This document shows positions 10,145 through 18,055 of a DNA stretch of 64,000 nucleotides, in pieces. Position numbers and translations under genes: made by a program. The notes under the pieces were generated by a model. It was not told where the DNA came from. It ran no database searches and was given only the letters and a program-made list of their open reading frames with translations. The DNA comes from Mycobacterium sp. PS03-16. GTDB taxonomy: Bacteria > Actinomycetota > Actinomycetes > Mycobacteriales > Mycobacteriaceae. The stretch is taken from positions 1-64,000 of the forward strand of contig NZ_SPQO01000019.1 of assembly GCF_004570325.1 (NCBI RefSeq), written 5' to 3'. Within the stretch, counting starts at the first letter, position 1. The number at the start of each line of letters is the position of its first letter.

Positions 10145-10168
10145 CTCCTCCTCGGGGTTCGCGCCCCG
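10145..10168 (-). promoter_or_regulatory. Ribosome site of cobN beside a short hairpin
   Basis: Minus strand: CGGGG-CGCGAA-CCCCG forms a small stem directly followed by AGGAGGAG, the cobN ribosome site. The layout suggests that the riboswitch expression platform acts on translation initiation. Confidence 0.5.
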
Positions 10169-10184
10169 TGTGGTCGGATGCCCC

Positions 10185-10296
10185 GTGCCCAGTATCTGGC
10201 TGTGGGCCGCCGCGCGTGACGCCGGCCCTCACAGTGGCGGAACCGCCCCGGGATCTCACCGGGTTCCTGCGCCACGGAACGTCCCGACAGCCTATC
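10185..10296 (-). promoter_or_regulatory. Cobalamin riboswitch controlling cobN-cobF-cobQ-cobK
   Basis: Minus-strand leader with the conserved B12-aptamer boxes: AGGAACCCGGTGAGATCCCG, then GCCACTGTGAGGG, then GCGTCACGCGCGGCGG and finally AGCCAGATACTGGGC. It is a compact actinobacterial variant, shorter than the one at 3320-3492. It ends about 50 nt before cobN, so B12 should repress its own synthesis operon. Boundaries are approximate. Confidence 0.88.
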
Positions 10297-10378
10297 GCAG
10301 CATGACTGTCCAGATCCTGACGGTGGATGGCCGTTTGACCGCTGGCGGGCGCGCGACCCCGCCGGGCACCGTTCACTC

Positions 10379-10776
10379 ATGTCACCGCAGCAGCTCAACG
10401 CCCCGTTCGAGGCCCTGGCCGCCTGGAACGTCCCCGATTCGCCCGTCTGCGCGCACGCCTGAGAGCTGACGGCCGAGGTGTCCCCGGAGTACCTCGCGAA
10501 CCACTGTGTCCGCAGCTACCTGTTCGGCCGCGAACTCGCGGCGGCCGAAGGGCTGGATTACGACGACGAGGACCTGTTCCTGGCGTGCATCCTGCACGAC
10601 CTCGGCGTCACCGGCCACGGCCGCGGCGAGCAGCGGTTCGAGGTCGACGGCGCCGGTAAGCACCGCCGTTCTCGTTCCCCGCCCACCTGCACCAGCTGCT
10701 GAACAATGCCGCCTCGCCGACGTTCCTCGACGTGGTCGGCAACAACGGCTGGGGCGACCGACCGCCGCGGACGTGA
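10379..10776 (+). pseudogene. HD-domain hydrolase remnant (nonsense, deletion and frameshift)
   Basis: The frame opens at ATG 10379 (MSPQQLNAPFEALAAWNVP), meets an in-frame TGA at 10460-10462 and continues in the same frame as ELTAEVSPEYLANHCVRSYL and LACILHDLGVTGHG, which carry the metal-binding His and HD pair of an HD hydrolase (cyanamide-hydratase-like family). After RFEVDGAG the frame breaks. The C-terminal end is found in another frame as FPAHLHQLLNNAASPTFLDV and GNNGWGDRP, ending at a TGA at 10774-10776. About 70-80 residues expected between these parts are missing, so an internal deletion accompanies the frameshift. No functional protein is expected. It faces away from cobN and shares its upstream region. 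Confidence 0.8.
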
Positions 10777-10782
10777 GCCGGT

Positions 10783-11085
10783 CTAGATGCGTCGCACGCC
10801 GGTGACCGCCGACCGGGGCAGCCGGCCCGCCCGGGAGTGTCCGGTGAGCCGGTCGCCGTCGACGACCACCTCGAACTCCAGCTTGAGCCGCATCGGCGCG
10901 GTGATCGTCTGCCGCCACGTCACGTGGTGCCCGTCGACCGCGAGGTCGGTCAGCGGCACCGTTTCCTGCTTGCCGGTGGCGCTGCCGGCCAGAATGCCGT
11001 CGCGGTGCTCGAAGCGGTAGAGCACCTGCAGCGTGCCGATCGGCGTCTTGATCGCGACGTCCCAGTCACCCGCGATGCCGGCCAT
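10783..11085 (-). CDS. Conserved hypothetical protein, 100 aa
   Basis: Small soluble protein starting MAGIAGDWDVAIKTPIGT, rich in beta strands (LQVLYRFEHRDG, VTWRQTITAP, KLEFEVVVDGDRLTG). The pattern of alternating strands and the final DGDRLTGHSRAGRLPRS resemble small beta-barrel proteins found in mycobacteria, but I cannot name a family with confidence. Its ATG overlaps the stop of the upstream DJ-1/PfpI gene by one base (TGATG), so the two are translated together and may act in the same process. I chose this ATG over one 12 codons upstream because of the overlap. Confidence 0.7.
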   Translation of the reverse strand: MAGIAGDWDVAIKTPIGTLQVLYRFEHRDGILAGSATGKQETVPLTDLAVDGHHVTWRQTITAPMRLKLEFEVVVDGDRLTGHSRAGRLPRSAVTGVRRI

Positions 11086-11741
11086 CACACCGCCTCCGGG
11101 AGCCGGCCGGTGTTCGTCCACACGGTGCCGCGGCGTTCGTAGGCGAACATCTCCTCGACGGCCAGCGCGATGCGCGGGCCGTAGGTGCGGTGCAGCAGAT
11201 GCAGCGCCAGGTCGAGGCCGGAGGTGACGCCGCCGGCGCTGACCAGATCGCCGTCGTCGACCACGCGGGCGCGAACCGGAACCGCGCCGGTGGCCTCCAG
11301 CACGTCGACGCCGAGGTGGTGGGTGGTGGCGTGGCGGCCGTCGAGCAGCCCTGCCATCGCCAGCGCGAGTGAACCGCCGCAGACCGTGGCCACGGTGACG
11401 GCCGGGTTCTCGAACGCCGCGCGAATCAGCGGCACGGCGGCGGTCTCCCCGAACCGGGCCAGCAGCACCGGAATGGTGTCCACACCGTCATCGGGGTCGC
11501 CCTCGATCGGCCCGACGGCGCCGGGGACGACGAGGTAGCCGGGCCGGGCCGGATCCAGCGCGCCGGTGGCCCGCAGCGTCAGGCCCCGCGACCCGCTGAC
11601 CACCTCCCGCGGGCGCTCGGCGGAGACCAGCTCCACGGTGAGCTCACCGCCGACCGCGTCGCTGCCGGCGACCAGTACCTCGTACGGGGCGATGACGTCG
11701 AGCGGGTCGAAGCCGTCGAACAACACGATTTGCGCATGCAT
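11085..11741 (-). CDS. DJ-1/PfpI-family protein
   Basis: 218-aa cytoplasmic protein of the class I glutamine-amidotransferase-like superfamily. It has the N-terminal IVLFDGFDPLDVIAPYEVL typical of the isonitrile-hydratase/AraC-associated branch and a nucleophile elbow TVCGGSLALAMAG near residue 120 with the reactive Cys. A following THHLGVDVLEATG supplies the neighbouring His. No AraC DNA-binding domain is attached, so it is an enzyme or stress protein rather than a regulator. It is translationally coupled to the 100-aa gene downstream. The substrate cannot be read from sequence; isonitrile hydratase or a glyoxalase-like activity are options. Confidence 0.8.
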   Translation of the reverse strand: MHAQIVLFDGFDPLDVIAPYEVLVAGSDAVGGELTVELVSAERPREVVSGSRGLTLRATGALDPARPGYLVVPGAVGPIEGDPDDGVDTIPVLLARFGETAAVPLIRAAFENPAVTVATVCGGSLALAMAGLLDGRHATTHHLGVDVLEATGAVPVRARVVDDGDLVSAGGVTSGLDLALHLLHRTYGPRIALAVEEMFAYERRGTVWTNTGRLPEAV

Positions 11742-11836
11742 GCCGTGATCATCGGCGCGGTGCGGCGACGTGCACACCGGCGCACGGGACAGCTTGCGCC
11801 GCGATCTGGCCAGGGCCCGCTCGATACCATTCGCGG

Positions 11837-12907
11837 ATGACGCCGGATCTGACCACCGTCGACCTCGCCCACGAGGGCAACGAGGCCTCCGACCTCGTGC
11901 ACGTCGACAACGATGCGCTGCTCGACGCGCACGGCTGGGACGTCGGGTTCTGGACCGTGCTCGACGAGGGTCCGGTCGAGCAGTGCATCGCGGTGTTCGG
12001 CCACGCCGGTGGCGAGGCGTCGGACCGCGGCTGGGAGATCTTCCGGCTGCCGGTCGACGCCGGTCCGGAGACCGGCCGCACCGAGGACGCCGAAGCTGTT
12101 GCGCGACATGATGGCTGGATCTACGTGATCGGCTCGCACTACGGCTCCAAGGGAGGCCCGCTACAGGCCAGACGAGCCTTCATCGCCCGCTTCGCCGAGC
12201 AGTCGATCGACCGCACCGTCTCCGAGCTGGACCTTCCGATCGATGTGCGCCGCAACAAGTTCCGCCTGCACCGGCTGATCAACGACGCACTCGACGCGTC
12301 CGCCGTCGTCCCGATCACCCCGGGAGACACCGTGCGCACCCGCCTGATCGCCCGCACCATCGAGCGCGGCACGACCAGGAAAAAGACGTGGGTGGACCGG
12401 CTGACCGACCGCGACGTGCCGGTCAACATCGAAGGCGCCGCGTTCCGGCCCAACGGCAACCTGCTGCTCGGTCTGCGGTTCCCGACCACCGCGGAGGGCG
12501 AGCCGATCCTCGTCGAACTGACCGGGGTACCGGAGCAGTTCGAGGGCGACGCGGTACCGCTGGCGGTCACGCACGTCTGGGAACTCTCGGGCGTGTCACC
12601 GCCCGGTGTGCTGGTCGGCTTCCGGGCCCTGTCGCACTCGTGCGAGGACGTCTACGACGCGATCATCGGGTCGATCGACGCGACCGGGAAGGGCTCGGCG
12701 CTGCTCGAGGACCATCCCGAAGGCGCCGACGTCCACTGCACGCACTGGCGCTTCCGGCTGCCCGCCGACTACCGCGGCGGCCCGGTGCCGGCCGAGAAGG
12801 TTCGCGACTTCCCCGACCTGCGCAACGTAGAAGGCCTGTCCCTGGAAGGCGCACAGGCCTTCTACGTCACCGACGAGGACCACCGCATCCAGCTGCGGTT
12901 CAGCTGA
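11837..12907 (+). CDS. Conserved hypothetical protein, 356 aa
   Basis: I do not recognise this family. The protein begins MTPDLTTVDLAHEGNEASDL and has no signal peptide, membrane segment or obvious catalytic motif. The repeating pattern of strands with turns (WEIFRLPVDAG, GWIYVIGSHYG, GAAFRPNGNLLLGLRFPTT, VTHVWELSG) suggests a beta-propeller-like or other all-beta protein. A GSHYGSKGGPLQARRAF segment near residue 100 is the most conserved-looking part. It is a single-gene unit; its 3' end overlaps the convergent gene at 12900-13460 by 8 nt. Confidence 0.65.
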   Translation: MTPDLTTVDLAHEGNEASDLVHVDNDALLDAHGWDVGFWTVLDEGPVEQCIAVFGHAGGEASDRGWEIFRLPVDAGPETGRTEDAEAVARHDGWIYVIGSHYGSKGGPLQARRAFIARFAEQSIDRTVSELDLPIDVRRNKFRLHRLINDALDASAVVPITPGDTVRTRLIARTIERGTTRKKTWVDRLTDRDVPVNIEGAAFRPNGNLLLGLRFPTTAEGEPILVELTGVPEQFEGDAVPLAVTHVWELSGVSPPGVLVGFRALSHSCEDVYDAIIGSIDATGKGSALLEDHPEGADVHCTHWRFRLPADYRGGPVPAEKVRDFPDLRNVEGLSLEGAQAFYVTDEDHRIQLRFS

Positions 12908-13460
12908 CGGATCCGGGCAGCAGCCGCTGGACCAGGCCCTTCGACACCTCTTCGGGCCGGTACTGCTCGGCCGCGTACGCGCCGATGGCCGTCAGCGTGC
13001 CGGTCAGGGCGGGCACCGCCCACTGCAGCATCTTGAGCTGCTTCTGGGCGCTGGCCACCTCCGGCGGTGTGGAAGCGGCCGGAGTCGTGCCGTCCGCGGC
13101 CGGCACGTCCCGGTGGGCGGAGACCTTCTGGCCGAGCGCCCGGCTGTAGGCGGTGACCCCGAGCGCGGCCACGGTCAGCACCGTCTTGGTCGCAGCCATG
13201 CTGGGCACGCCCTGCTGCGCCTTCATCCGGCCCATATCGTGTTTGAGCAGGCCTGCGGCGCCGACGAGGTGCACCCCGATGGCGGCGGCGTTGACCGGTG
13301 TCCAGCGGTCCCAGCCGGCGTTGGCCACGGCGCCGACGCGCGAGGTGCCCCCGGCTTCGGCGGCCGCCGCGTTCAGCGCCACGGCGTTGGCGAGGGTGCC
13401 GCCGAACCAGGCGGCGAGGCCGAGATCGTGCATCTGGTGGAACAGGGTGGCGCGCGCCAT
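12900..13460 (-). CDS. Conserved mycobacterial membrane protein, probably SigF-dependent
   Basis: 186-aa protein with several hydrophobic stretches: LAAWFGGTLANAVALNAA at about 13-30, AAIGVHLVGAAGLL near 60, TVLTVAALGVTAYSRAL near 90, and AVPALTGTLTAIGAYAAEQ near 155. An Ala/Pro-rich loop separates the last two. I know of no function. The start follows a GAAGGAG ribosome site. A textbook SigF-type promoter lies just upstream, which suggests expression in stationary phase or envelope stress. It converges with the 356-aa gene, with an 8-nt overlap. Confidence 0.7.
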   Translation of the reverse strand: MARATLFHQMHDLGLAAWFGGTLANAVALNAAAAEAGGTSRVGAVANAGWDRWTPVNAAAIGVHLVGAAGLLKHDMGRMKAQQGVPSMAATKTVLTVAALGVTAYSRALGQKVSAHRDVPAADGTTPAASTPPEVASAQKQLKMLQWAVPALTGTLTAIGAYAAEQYRPEEVSKGLVQRLLPGSVS

Positions 13461-13497
13461 GACAACTCCTTCAAGCAGATTTCTGGTCGGGCGCCGC

Positions 13498-13522
13498 ATA
13501 CCCGGGCGGGAAGCCACCAAAC
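13498..13522 (-). promoter_or_regulatory. SigF-type promoter
   Basis: Minus strand reads GTTT, then a 15-nt spacer, then GGGTAT. This matches the mycobacterial SigF consensus GTTT-N15-17-GGGTA as I recall it. The -10 box ends 38 nt before the start of the membrane-protein gene at 13460. Confidence 0.65.
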
Positions 13523-13562
13523 GATCGCCGCGGTGACGGCCCGCAGCCGACCTGGCCTCCTG

Positions 13563-13585
13563 TTGACCCTCCCCCTACATCAAGG
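13563..13585 (+). promoter_or_regulatory. MerR-type operator/promoter remnant
   Basis: TTGACC at 13563-13568 and TCAAGG at 13580-13585 form the spaced dyad usual for MerR-family promoters, where the regulator sits over an overlong spacer. It directly precedes a gene that has lost its MerR DNA-binding part. Confidence 0.45.
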
Positions 13586-13590
13586 CTCTG

Positions 13591-14198
13591 TTGAGCACCG
13601 GCGACGCCGACGCCCGTTCCGAGATCCTGGCCCGCCACCTCGAGCGCATGGAGCGCCGGCTCCGGGAGACCCAGGAGACCGTCGCCGCTCTGCGCGACCT
13701 GCTCACCCCCGCGCGGTCCCATCCCCAGGTGACGTTGCGCCACCTGCCCGCGACCCCGGTCTGGCTGGTCGGCGACACCATCGACCACACCGATCTCGGC
13801 GAGTGGTTCACCACGGGCATGCGCCGCCTCCACGGTGCGCTGACCGACGTGGGGCTGCGCCCCGACGGACCGCCCGGCGGGCTCTACGAGCGCGAGCTGT
13901 TCAGCGAGCATCGCGGCCGCGCAATGCTGTTCATCCCCGCCGCCCACACCGCGCGGAGTCCGGACCCGGTCCGGATGGAGGTGCTGGCGGCCGGTGAGTT
14001 CGCGGTGCTCACGCACACCGAGGGCGACGACCGGATCGACCTCAGCGACGGCGCGCTCGGTACCCACGTTCACGAACACCTGATCAGCCGCGAGGGTCTC
14101 ATCCGGGAGCACTACCCGGGTCTGTCCACCGGTGACCGATCGAGTGGTCGTCGACCGAGATCTGCTGGCCGGTGTTCCACACCGCTCCGCGCGACTGA
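13591..14198 (+). pseudogene. MerR-type regulator remnant: effector domain without HTH, frameshifted
   Basis: From TTG 13591 the frame encodes a coiled-coil linker (HLERMERRLRETQETVAALR) and a GyrI-like effector-binding domain (VWLVGDTIDHTDLGEWFTTG, then GGLYERELFSEHRGRAMLF). This is the normal C-terminal two thirds of a MerR-family regulator. The ~80-90-residue N-terminal helix-turn-helix is absent, although the operator-like dyad just upstream remains. The 3' end is also damaged: after HYPGLSTGDR the expected ending EWSSTEICWPVFHTAPRD occurs in another frame, stopping at a TGA at 14196-14198. Two independent lesions argue for a pseudogene rather than a stand-alone domain. Confidence 0.75.
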
Positions 14199-14210
14199 TC
14201 GCGCGTTGCC

Positions 14211-14885
14211 TCACTCGCCGGCGGTCTCGGACTCGAGGTCCGTCAGCTGCGAGAGGTTCTGCCAATTGTGTTCGGTCGCTGCGGCTGCGGCGTCCGCGTC
14301 GCGTCGACGGCACAGATCGATGATCCGCTTGTGCTGGGCGATGGAGCCGCGCCCCGACAGCGATGAGAAGCGCTGGAACTCCAGGCGTCGCAGTACCGGG
14401 GTGACCTGTTCGAGCACCTGGCCGATCACCGCGTTCTGGCACGCGCGCACGGCCACCCCGTGGAATTCGTCGTCGCTGCGCATCGCCGCTTCGGCGTCAC
14501 CGCGCGACATCGCCTCGGCGAACTTCTTGTTCGCCCGCGTCATCTCGTCGAAGTCGGTGCGTCCCATCAGCGGAACCGCGGTGCGGACCGCCAGCGCGTG
14601 CATGGCCGCGGCGACGTCCTGGGCGTTGAGCACCGCACGCCGCTCGATCTCGGACACCACCGTGGACCGGCCCGGCGTGGTGTGGACCAGCCCCGCCGCC
14701 TCCAGCCGGGCGAGCGCCTCCCGGATCGGGGTCCGGCTGATGCCCAACCACTCTTCGAGTTCGGGGTCGCGGAGCTTCTCGCCGGGGGCCAGGGTGCCGT
14801 TGATGATGGCGTCGCGGATCGACTCGTAGGCCTGTTCACGCAGCAGCGGCCTGCGGTGTCTTCCCCGTTCTCCCGGTACCGGCAT
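14211..14885 (-). CDS. GntR-family (FadR/FCD) transcriptional regulator
   Basis: 224-aa DNA-binding protein. The winged HTH covers residues 12-80 (QAYESIRDAIINGTLAPGEK, then GISRTPIREALARLEAAGLV) and an all-helical FCD ligand domain follows to about 215, with metal/ligand-binding positions around DDEFHGVAV and QHKRIID. It lies just downstream of the GMC oxidoreductase gene on the same strand with a 56-nt gap holding an AT-rich site, and probably controls that gene and itself. FCD members usually sense small organic acids; the ligand here is unknown. Confidence 0.88.
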   Translation of the reverse strand: MPVPGERGRHRRPLLREQAYESIRDAIINGTLAPGEKLRDPELEEWLGISRTPIREALARLEAAGLVHTTPGRSTVVSEIERRAVLNAQDVAAAMHALAVRTAVPLMGRTDFDEMTRANKKFAEAMSRGDAEAAMRSDDEFHGVAVRACQNAVIGQVLEQVTPVLRRLEFQRFSSLSGRGSIAQHKRIIDLCRRRDADAAAAATEHNWQNLSQLTDLESETAGE

Positions 14886-14892
14886 GCGAAGT

Positions 14893-14909
14893 ATCGTATA
14901 TCGCGGTTT
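14893..14909 (-). promoter_or_regulatory. AT-rich candidate GntR site before the regulator gene
   Basis: Minus strand carries CGCGATATACGATAC directly upstream of the GntR start. The nonamer CGCGATATA recurs at 17605-17613 in front of the hydrolase gene. AT-rich words of this kind are uncommon in this GC-rich sequence. Confidence 0.35.
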
Positions 14910-14941
14910 CGGCCGAACCGTCGTGCCGGGGCCGCCCGCCG

Positions 14942-16507
14942 TCAGTGGCGTGCGGCGCGGATCAGGTCGGCGGCCCGCTCCCCGATCATGATCGTGGCGG
15001 CGTTGGTGTTGACCGGGACGATCCTCGGCATGACCGACGCGTCTGCCACCCGCACCCCGGTCAATCCGTGAACGCGCAGCTCCGGGTCGACCACCGCATC
15101 GGGCCCCGACCCCATCGCGCAGCTTCCCACCGGGTGGTAGTACGTGCCGGTGGCACGGGCGAGGAAGGCCCGCACCGCGGCCTCGTCGGTGACGTCGGGC
15201 CCGGGCAGCACCTCACGGCCGCGCCAGGGGGCGAACGGCGCGCTCGCCGCGATGTCCCGGGCCACACCGATTCCGTGGATCATCCGCCGCACATCGGACT
15301 CCGCGCCGAGGTAGTCCGGGTCGATGAGCGGCGGCGTCGCCGGATCGGGTCCCGCCAACCGGATGGTGCCACGTCCGTCGGGCACCGTGGCAACGGCGAG
15401 GGTGAAGCTGTTCGGCGGTGCGACCAGGTGCGGCGGGTGGAACGGCACGTGGATGAACATGAGTTGCATGTCCGGGCCGGCGAGCGCGGCGTCGCTGCGC
15501 CACAGCAGCGATGTCTCGGCGTGGTTGGTCCGCCCCGGCGGGATGGGCCGGGTCGCCTCGTAGATGACGCCGCACAACGGATGGTCGTGCAGGTTGCGGC
15601 CCACACCGGGCAGGTCGTGCACCACGTCGACACCGACGGCCTCGAGGTCGGAGGCCGGCCCGACCCCGGAGAGCAGGAGCAGGCGCGGAGAGTCGACCGC
15701 GCCCGCGCTGACGATCACCTCGGCGTCGGCATGGACGGTTCTGAGCTCGCCGTTGTGCACGAAATCGACCCCGACGCATCGGCTTTGCGCGAAGAGCAGC
15801 CGGTGCGCGCGGCACCCGGTGGCGACGGTGAGGTTGGGGCGCGCACCGCGCACCGGGTGCAGGTAGGCAGCCGCGGTGCTCTGGCGCGCTCCGTCCGCGA
15901 TGGACAGATCGTGCCAGCCGGCGCCTTCGGCGTCGGCGCCGTTGAAGTCGTCGGTGCGGGGGAAGCCGGCCGCGGCAGCGCCGTCGAGGAAGACCTGCGA
16001 GAGCGGGTTGGCGTCCTCGGCCGGCGCGGGCGCGGGGCGCATCGGGCCGTCGGTGCCGCGGTAGCGGGGATCGCTGCCGGCGACGGTCTCGATGCGCTGG
16101 AAGTAGGGCAGGACGGACGCGTAGTCCCAGCCGGGGCATCCGCCCTTGGCCCAGTTGTCGAAGTCGCTGGGATGTCCGCGCAGGAACACCATCGCGTTGA
16201 TGCTTCCGCTGCCGCCGAGCGTGTGGCCCCGCGGCCAGTTGTGCCGCAGGCCGCCGGTACCCGGCTGCGGGACGGTGTCGTAGGAGTAGTCGATCTCGGT
16301 GCCCCACAGCGCCGGCCACGCGGGCGGCGCGACGATCTCCGGTCTGCGGTCCTCGGGGCCGGATTCGAGCAGCAGCACCCGCGCGGCCGGGTCCTCGGAC
16401 AGCCGGGCCGCGAGCACACATCCGGCCGACCCGGCGCCGACCACGATGTAGTCGTAGCCGGCGGACGGCGAACCCGCATCGGACGTCAGGGTGTTCTCGG
16501 AATACAT
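14942..16507 (-). CDS. GMC-family FAD-dependent oxidoreductase
   Basis: 521-aa flavoenzyme of the glucose-methanol-choline family, probably an alcohol dehydrogenase or oxidase. The FAD Rossmann motif YIVVGAGSAGCVLAARLSED is near residue 20, and GMC signature 1 is seen in RGHTLGGSGSINAMVFLRG near 94-112. GMC signature 2 (GAVDSPRLLLLSGVGPA) is near 270 and the C-terminal catalytic histidine region (TGTYYHPVGSCAMG) near 455. An AGGAAG ribosome site precedes the ATG. No Tat signal or membrane segment is seen, so it is cytoplasmic. With the downstream GntR regulator and the hydrolase lipoprotein it may form a small catabolic unit; the substrate is unknown. Confidence 0.88.
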   Translation of the reverse strand: MYSENTLTSDAGSPSAGYDYIVVGAGSAGCVLAARLSEDPAARVLLLESGPEDRRPEIVAPPAWPALWGTEIDYSYDTVPQPGTGGLRHNWPRGHTLGGSGSINAMVFLRGHPSDFDNWAKGGCPGWDYASVLPYFQRIETVAGSDPRYRGTDGPMRPAPAPAEDANPLSQVFLDGAAAAGFPRTDDFNGADAEGAGWHDLSIADGARQSTAAAYLHPVRGARPNLTVATGCRAHRLLFAQSRCVGVDFVHNGELRTVHADAEVIVSAGAVDSPRLLLLSGVGPASDLEAVGVDVVHDLPGVGRNLHDHPLCGVIYEATRPIPPGRTNHAETSLLWRSDAALAGPDMQLMFIHVPFHPPHLVAPPNSFTLAVATVPDGRGTIRLAGPDPATPPLIDPDYLGAESDVRRMIHGIGVARDIAASAPFAPWRGREVLPGPDVTDEAAVRAFLARATGTYYHPVGSCAMGSGPDAVVDPELRVHGLTGVRVADASVMPRIVPVNTNAATIMIGERAADLIRAARH

Positions 16508-16671
16508 GATCTTCCTGGGGGTCTCGGGTCGCGGCGCGATCGCGTGGTGTTCAGACGCTCGGGTGCAGGACGAAGTCGTGCACTGCCGGCAGCCAGGGGG
16601 CGCTCGCCGGTGCCGCCGTGCGGGGTGCGCGCTTGTATCTTGTTATCTCTCCACAATGTTCGCGTGCGCGG

Positions 16672-17487
16672 TCAGGTCGTGGCGGCGTTGGCGGCTTCCT
16701 TGATCAGGTCGGCGACGGCGTCGGGCTGGGAGACGGTGACGGCGTGGGACGCGTCGATCTCCGAGTTGGTCGCCCCGGCACGTTCGCCCATGAACCGCAT
16801 GGACTCCGCGGGGATCGCGAGGTCCCCGGTGGTGACCATGTTCCACGACGGGATGGTCTTCCAGGCGGCCTTGGAGGCCGGTTCGGCGAGCGCCGCCGCG
16901 GTGATCGGTCGCTGCGTCGCCGCCATCAGGTCGGCGACGTCCGGCGGGACGTCCGCGGCGAAGACGCGCCGGAACTCGTCCTGCCTGATGTAGAGGTCCT
17001 CCCCGGTGTTCCCGTCGGGCAGCGGGAACGTGACGGGGTCGAGCGCGGGACCGAGCTCTGCGCCCGGGAACTTGCCGGCGAGCTCCGACGTACTCTCGCC
17101 CTCCTCCAGCAGGAAGCTGGCGATGTAGACCAGCGCCTTGACGTTGGGCTGCTCGGCCGCGGCCTGGCTCATCACCGACCCGCCGTAGGAGTGGCCGGCC
17201 AGCACCACCGGGCCGGGAACGCTGTTCAGCACACTGCGTACGTACTCGGCGTCAGAGTGTAAGCCGCGCAACGGATTCGCGGCGGCGATCACCGGGTATC
17301 CGTCGGCTGCCAGGTTCTTGATCACCCCGTTCCAGCTGGAGGAGTCGGCGAACGCGCCGTGAACCAGCACCACGGTGGGCTTGGCCGCCGCCGGGAGCGG
17401 CTCGGCGGACGCACCGCTGCATCCGGCGGCCGCCGCCAGTGCCACGCCCGCGGTCACCGTGGTGAGGAGAGTTCTGATCATCGTCAT
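16672..17487 (-). CDS. Lipoprotein alpha/beta hydrolase
   Basis: 271-aa secreted lipid-anchored hydrolase. The N-terminus MTMIRTLLTTVTAGVALAAA ends in a lipobox (AAGC, with Cys near residue 23). The mature part is an alpha/beta hydrolase: the oxyanion-hole strand VVLVHGAFADSSSWNGV near 40, nucleophile elbow GHSYGGS near 98 with the Ser, and a late His in EIDASHAVTVSQP near 250. It resembles the esterase/RsbQ-like families that act on small esters. It stands 165 nt upstream of the GMC gene on the same strand and has an AT-rich palindrome in its own upstream region. Confidence 0.85.
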   Translation of the reverse strand: MTMIRTLLTTVTAGVALAAAAGCSGASAEPLPAAAKPTVVLVHGAFADSSSWNGVIKNLAADGYPVIAAANPLRGLHSDAEYVRSVLNSVPGPVVLAGHSYGGSVMSQAAAEQPNVKALVYIASFLLEEGESTSELAGKFPGAELGPALDPVTFPLPDGNTGEDLYIRQDEFRRVFAADVPPDVADLMAATQRPITAAALAEPASKAAWKTIPSWNMVTTGDLAIPAESMRFMGERAGATNSEIDASHAVTVSQPDAVADLIKEAANAATT

Positions 17488-17606
17488 GCCCTTTCGGGGA
17501 GGGGGAAGCGCGCGCCAGTCGGCGTTCGCTGTGAATACGGGAGCGCTGTGGAGAGGCCGCGGGGCACCAACCCGCCCGCGGTGGAAGCCGTGTGGGATTC
17601 TGTACG

Positions 17607-17623
17607 CGATATATTACATATCG
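17607..17623 (-). promoter_or_regulatory. Palindromic candidate operator upstream of the hydrolase gene
   Basis: CGATAT-ATTAC-ATATCG: perfect 6-bp arms around 5 nt, in an AT-rich pocket 120 nt upstream of the hydrolase start. Its left part overlaps the nonamer CGCGATATA that also precedes the GntR gene, so it may be a binding site for that regulator. Confidence 0.4.
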
Positions 17624-17673
17624 GAAGGTCCTCGTTGTCAAGATCGCCCTTGGAGGCCCTTGGCGGTGCCCCG

Positions 17674-18051
17674 TCAGGACGGGTGATCCGCCGAGCGGGA
17701 CAGAGTTTCACGAGGATCCTGCGCCATGGCGGCGAGCACTGCCGCGACCTCGCGCCATGCCCTCGATCGACCCGTACCAGCCGCGGCCGGCGTTGGTGAC
17801 CAGCACGTCGATCGCCCCAGGGCGCTCCTCGGCGGCCTGCACGGCCTCCTGCACCTGGCGCGTGTCGGTCACGTCCATCGGCAGGACGAGCACGCGCTCG
17901 CCGTTGCGCGCCGCCCAGTCGTCCAACTCCGCGCGCCGTCGGGCGGTCAGCACCACCCGGTCCCGGCGCTGAGCGCGGCCTCGGCGAAGGCCATCCCGAA
18001 TCCTCCCGGTGTGCCACCCGTGATGACCCATGTTCTCGTCGTTGTCGTCAT
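17674..18051 (-). pseudogene. Short-chain dehydrogenase remnant (frameshift and internal deletion)
   Basis: The minus-strand ATG at 18051 begins an SDR: RTWVITGGTPGGFGMAFAEA gives the TGxxxGxG cofactor loop. After SAG the frame goes to a stop, while the continuation DRVVLTARRRAELDDWAA, the LPMDVTD strand and IDVLVTNAGRGWYGSIEGM lie one frame away, consistent with loss of a single G in a short G-run. After EGM the next ~120 residues, including the catalytic YxxxK, are missing. The likely C-terminal end (AVLAAMAQDPRETL) follows in another frame to a stop at 17674. It sits 4 nt after the SnoaL-like gene and was probably co-transcribed with it. Confidence 0.75.
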
Positions 18052-18055
18052 CGGC

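Noticed and set aside
13591..14829. 412-aa single protein running from the MerR remnant into the GntR gene's antisense
   Set aside because: After residue ~185 the frame is only the reverse of the GntR gene; the true ending of the regulator is in another frame, which marks a frameshift.
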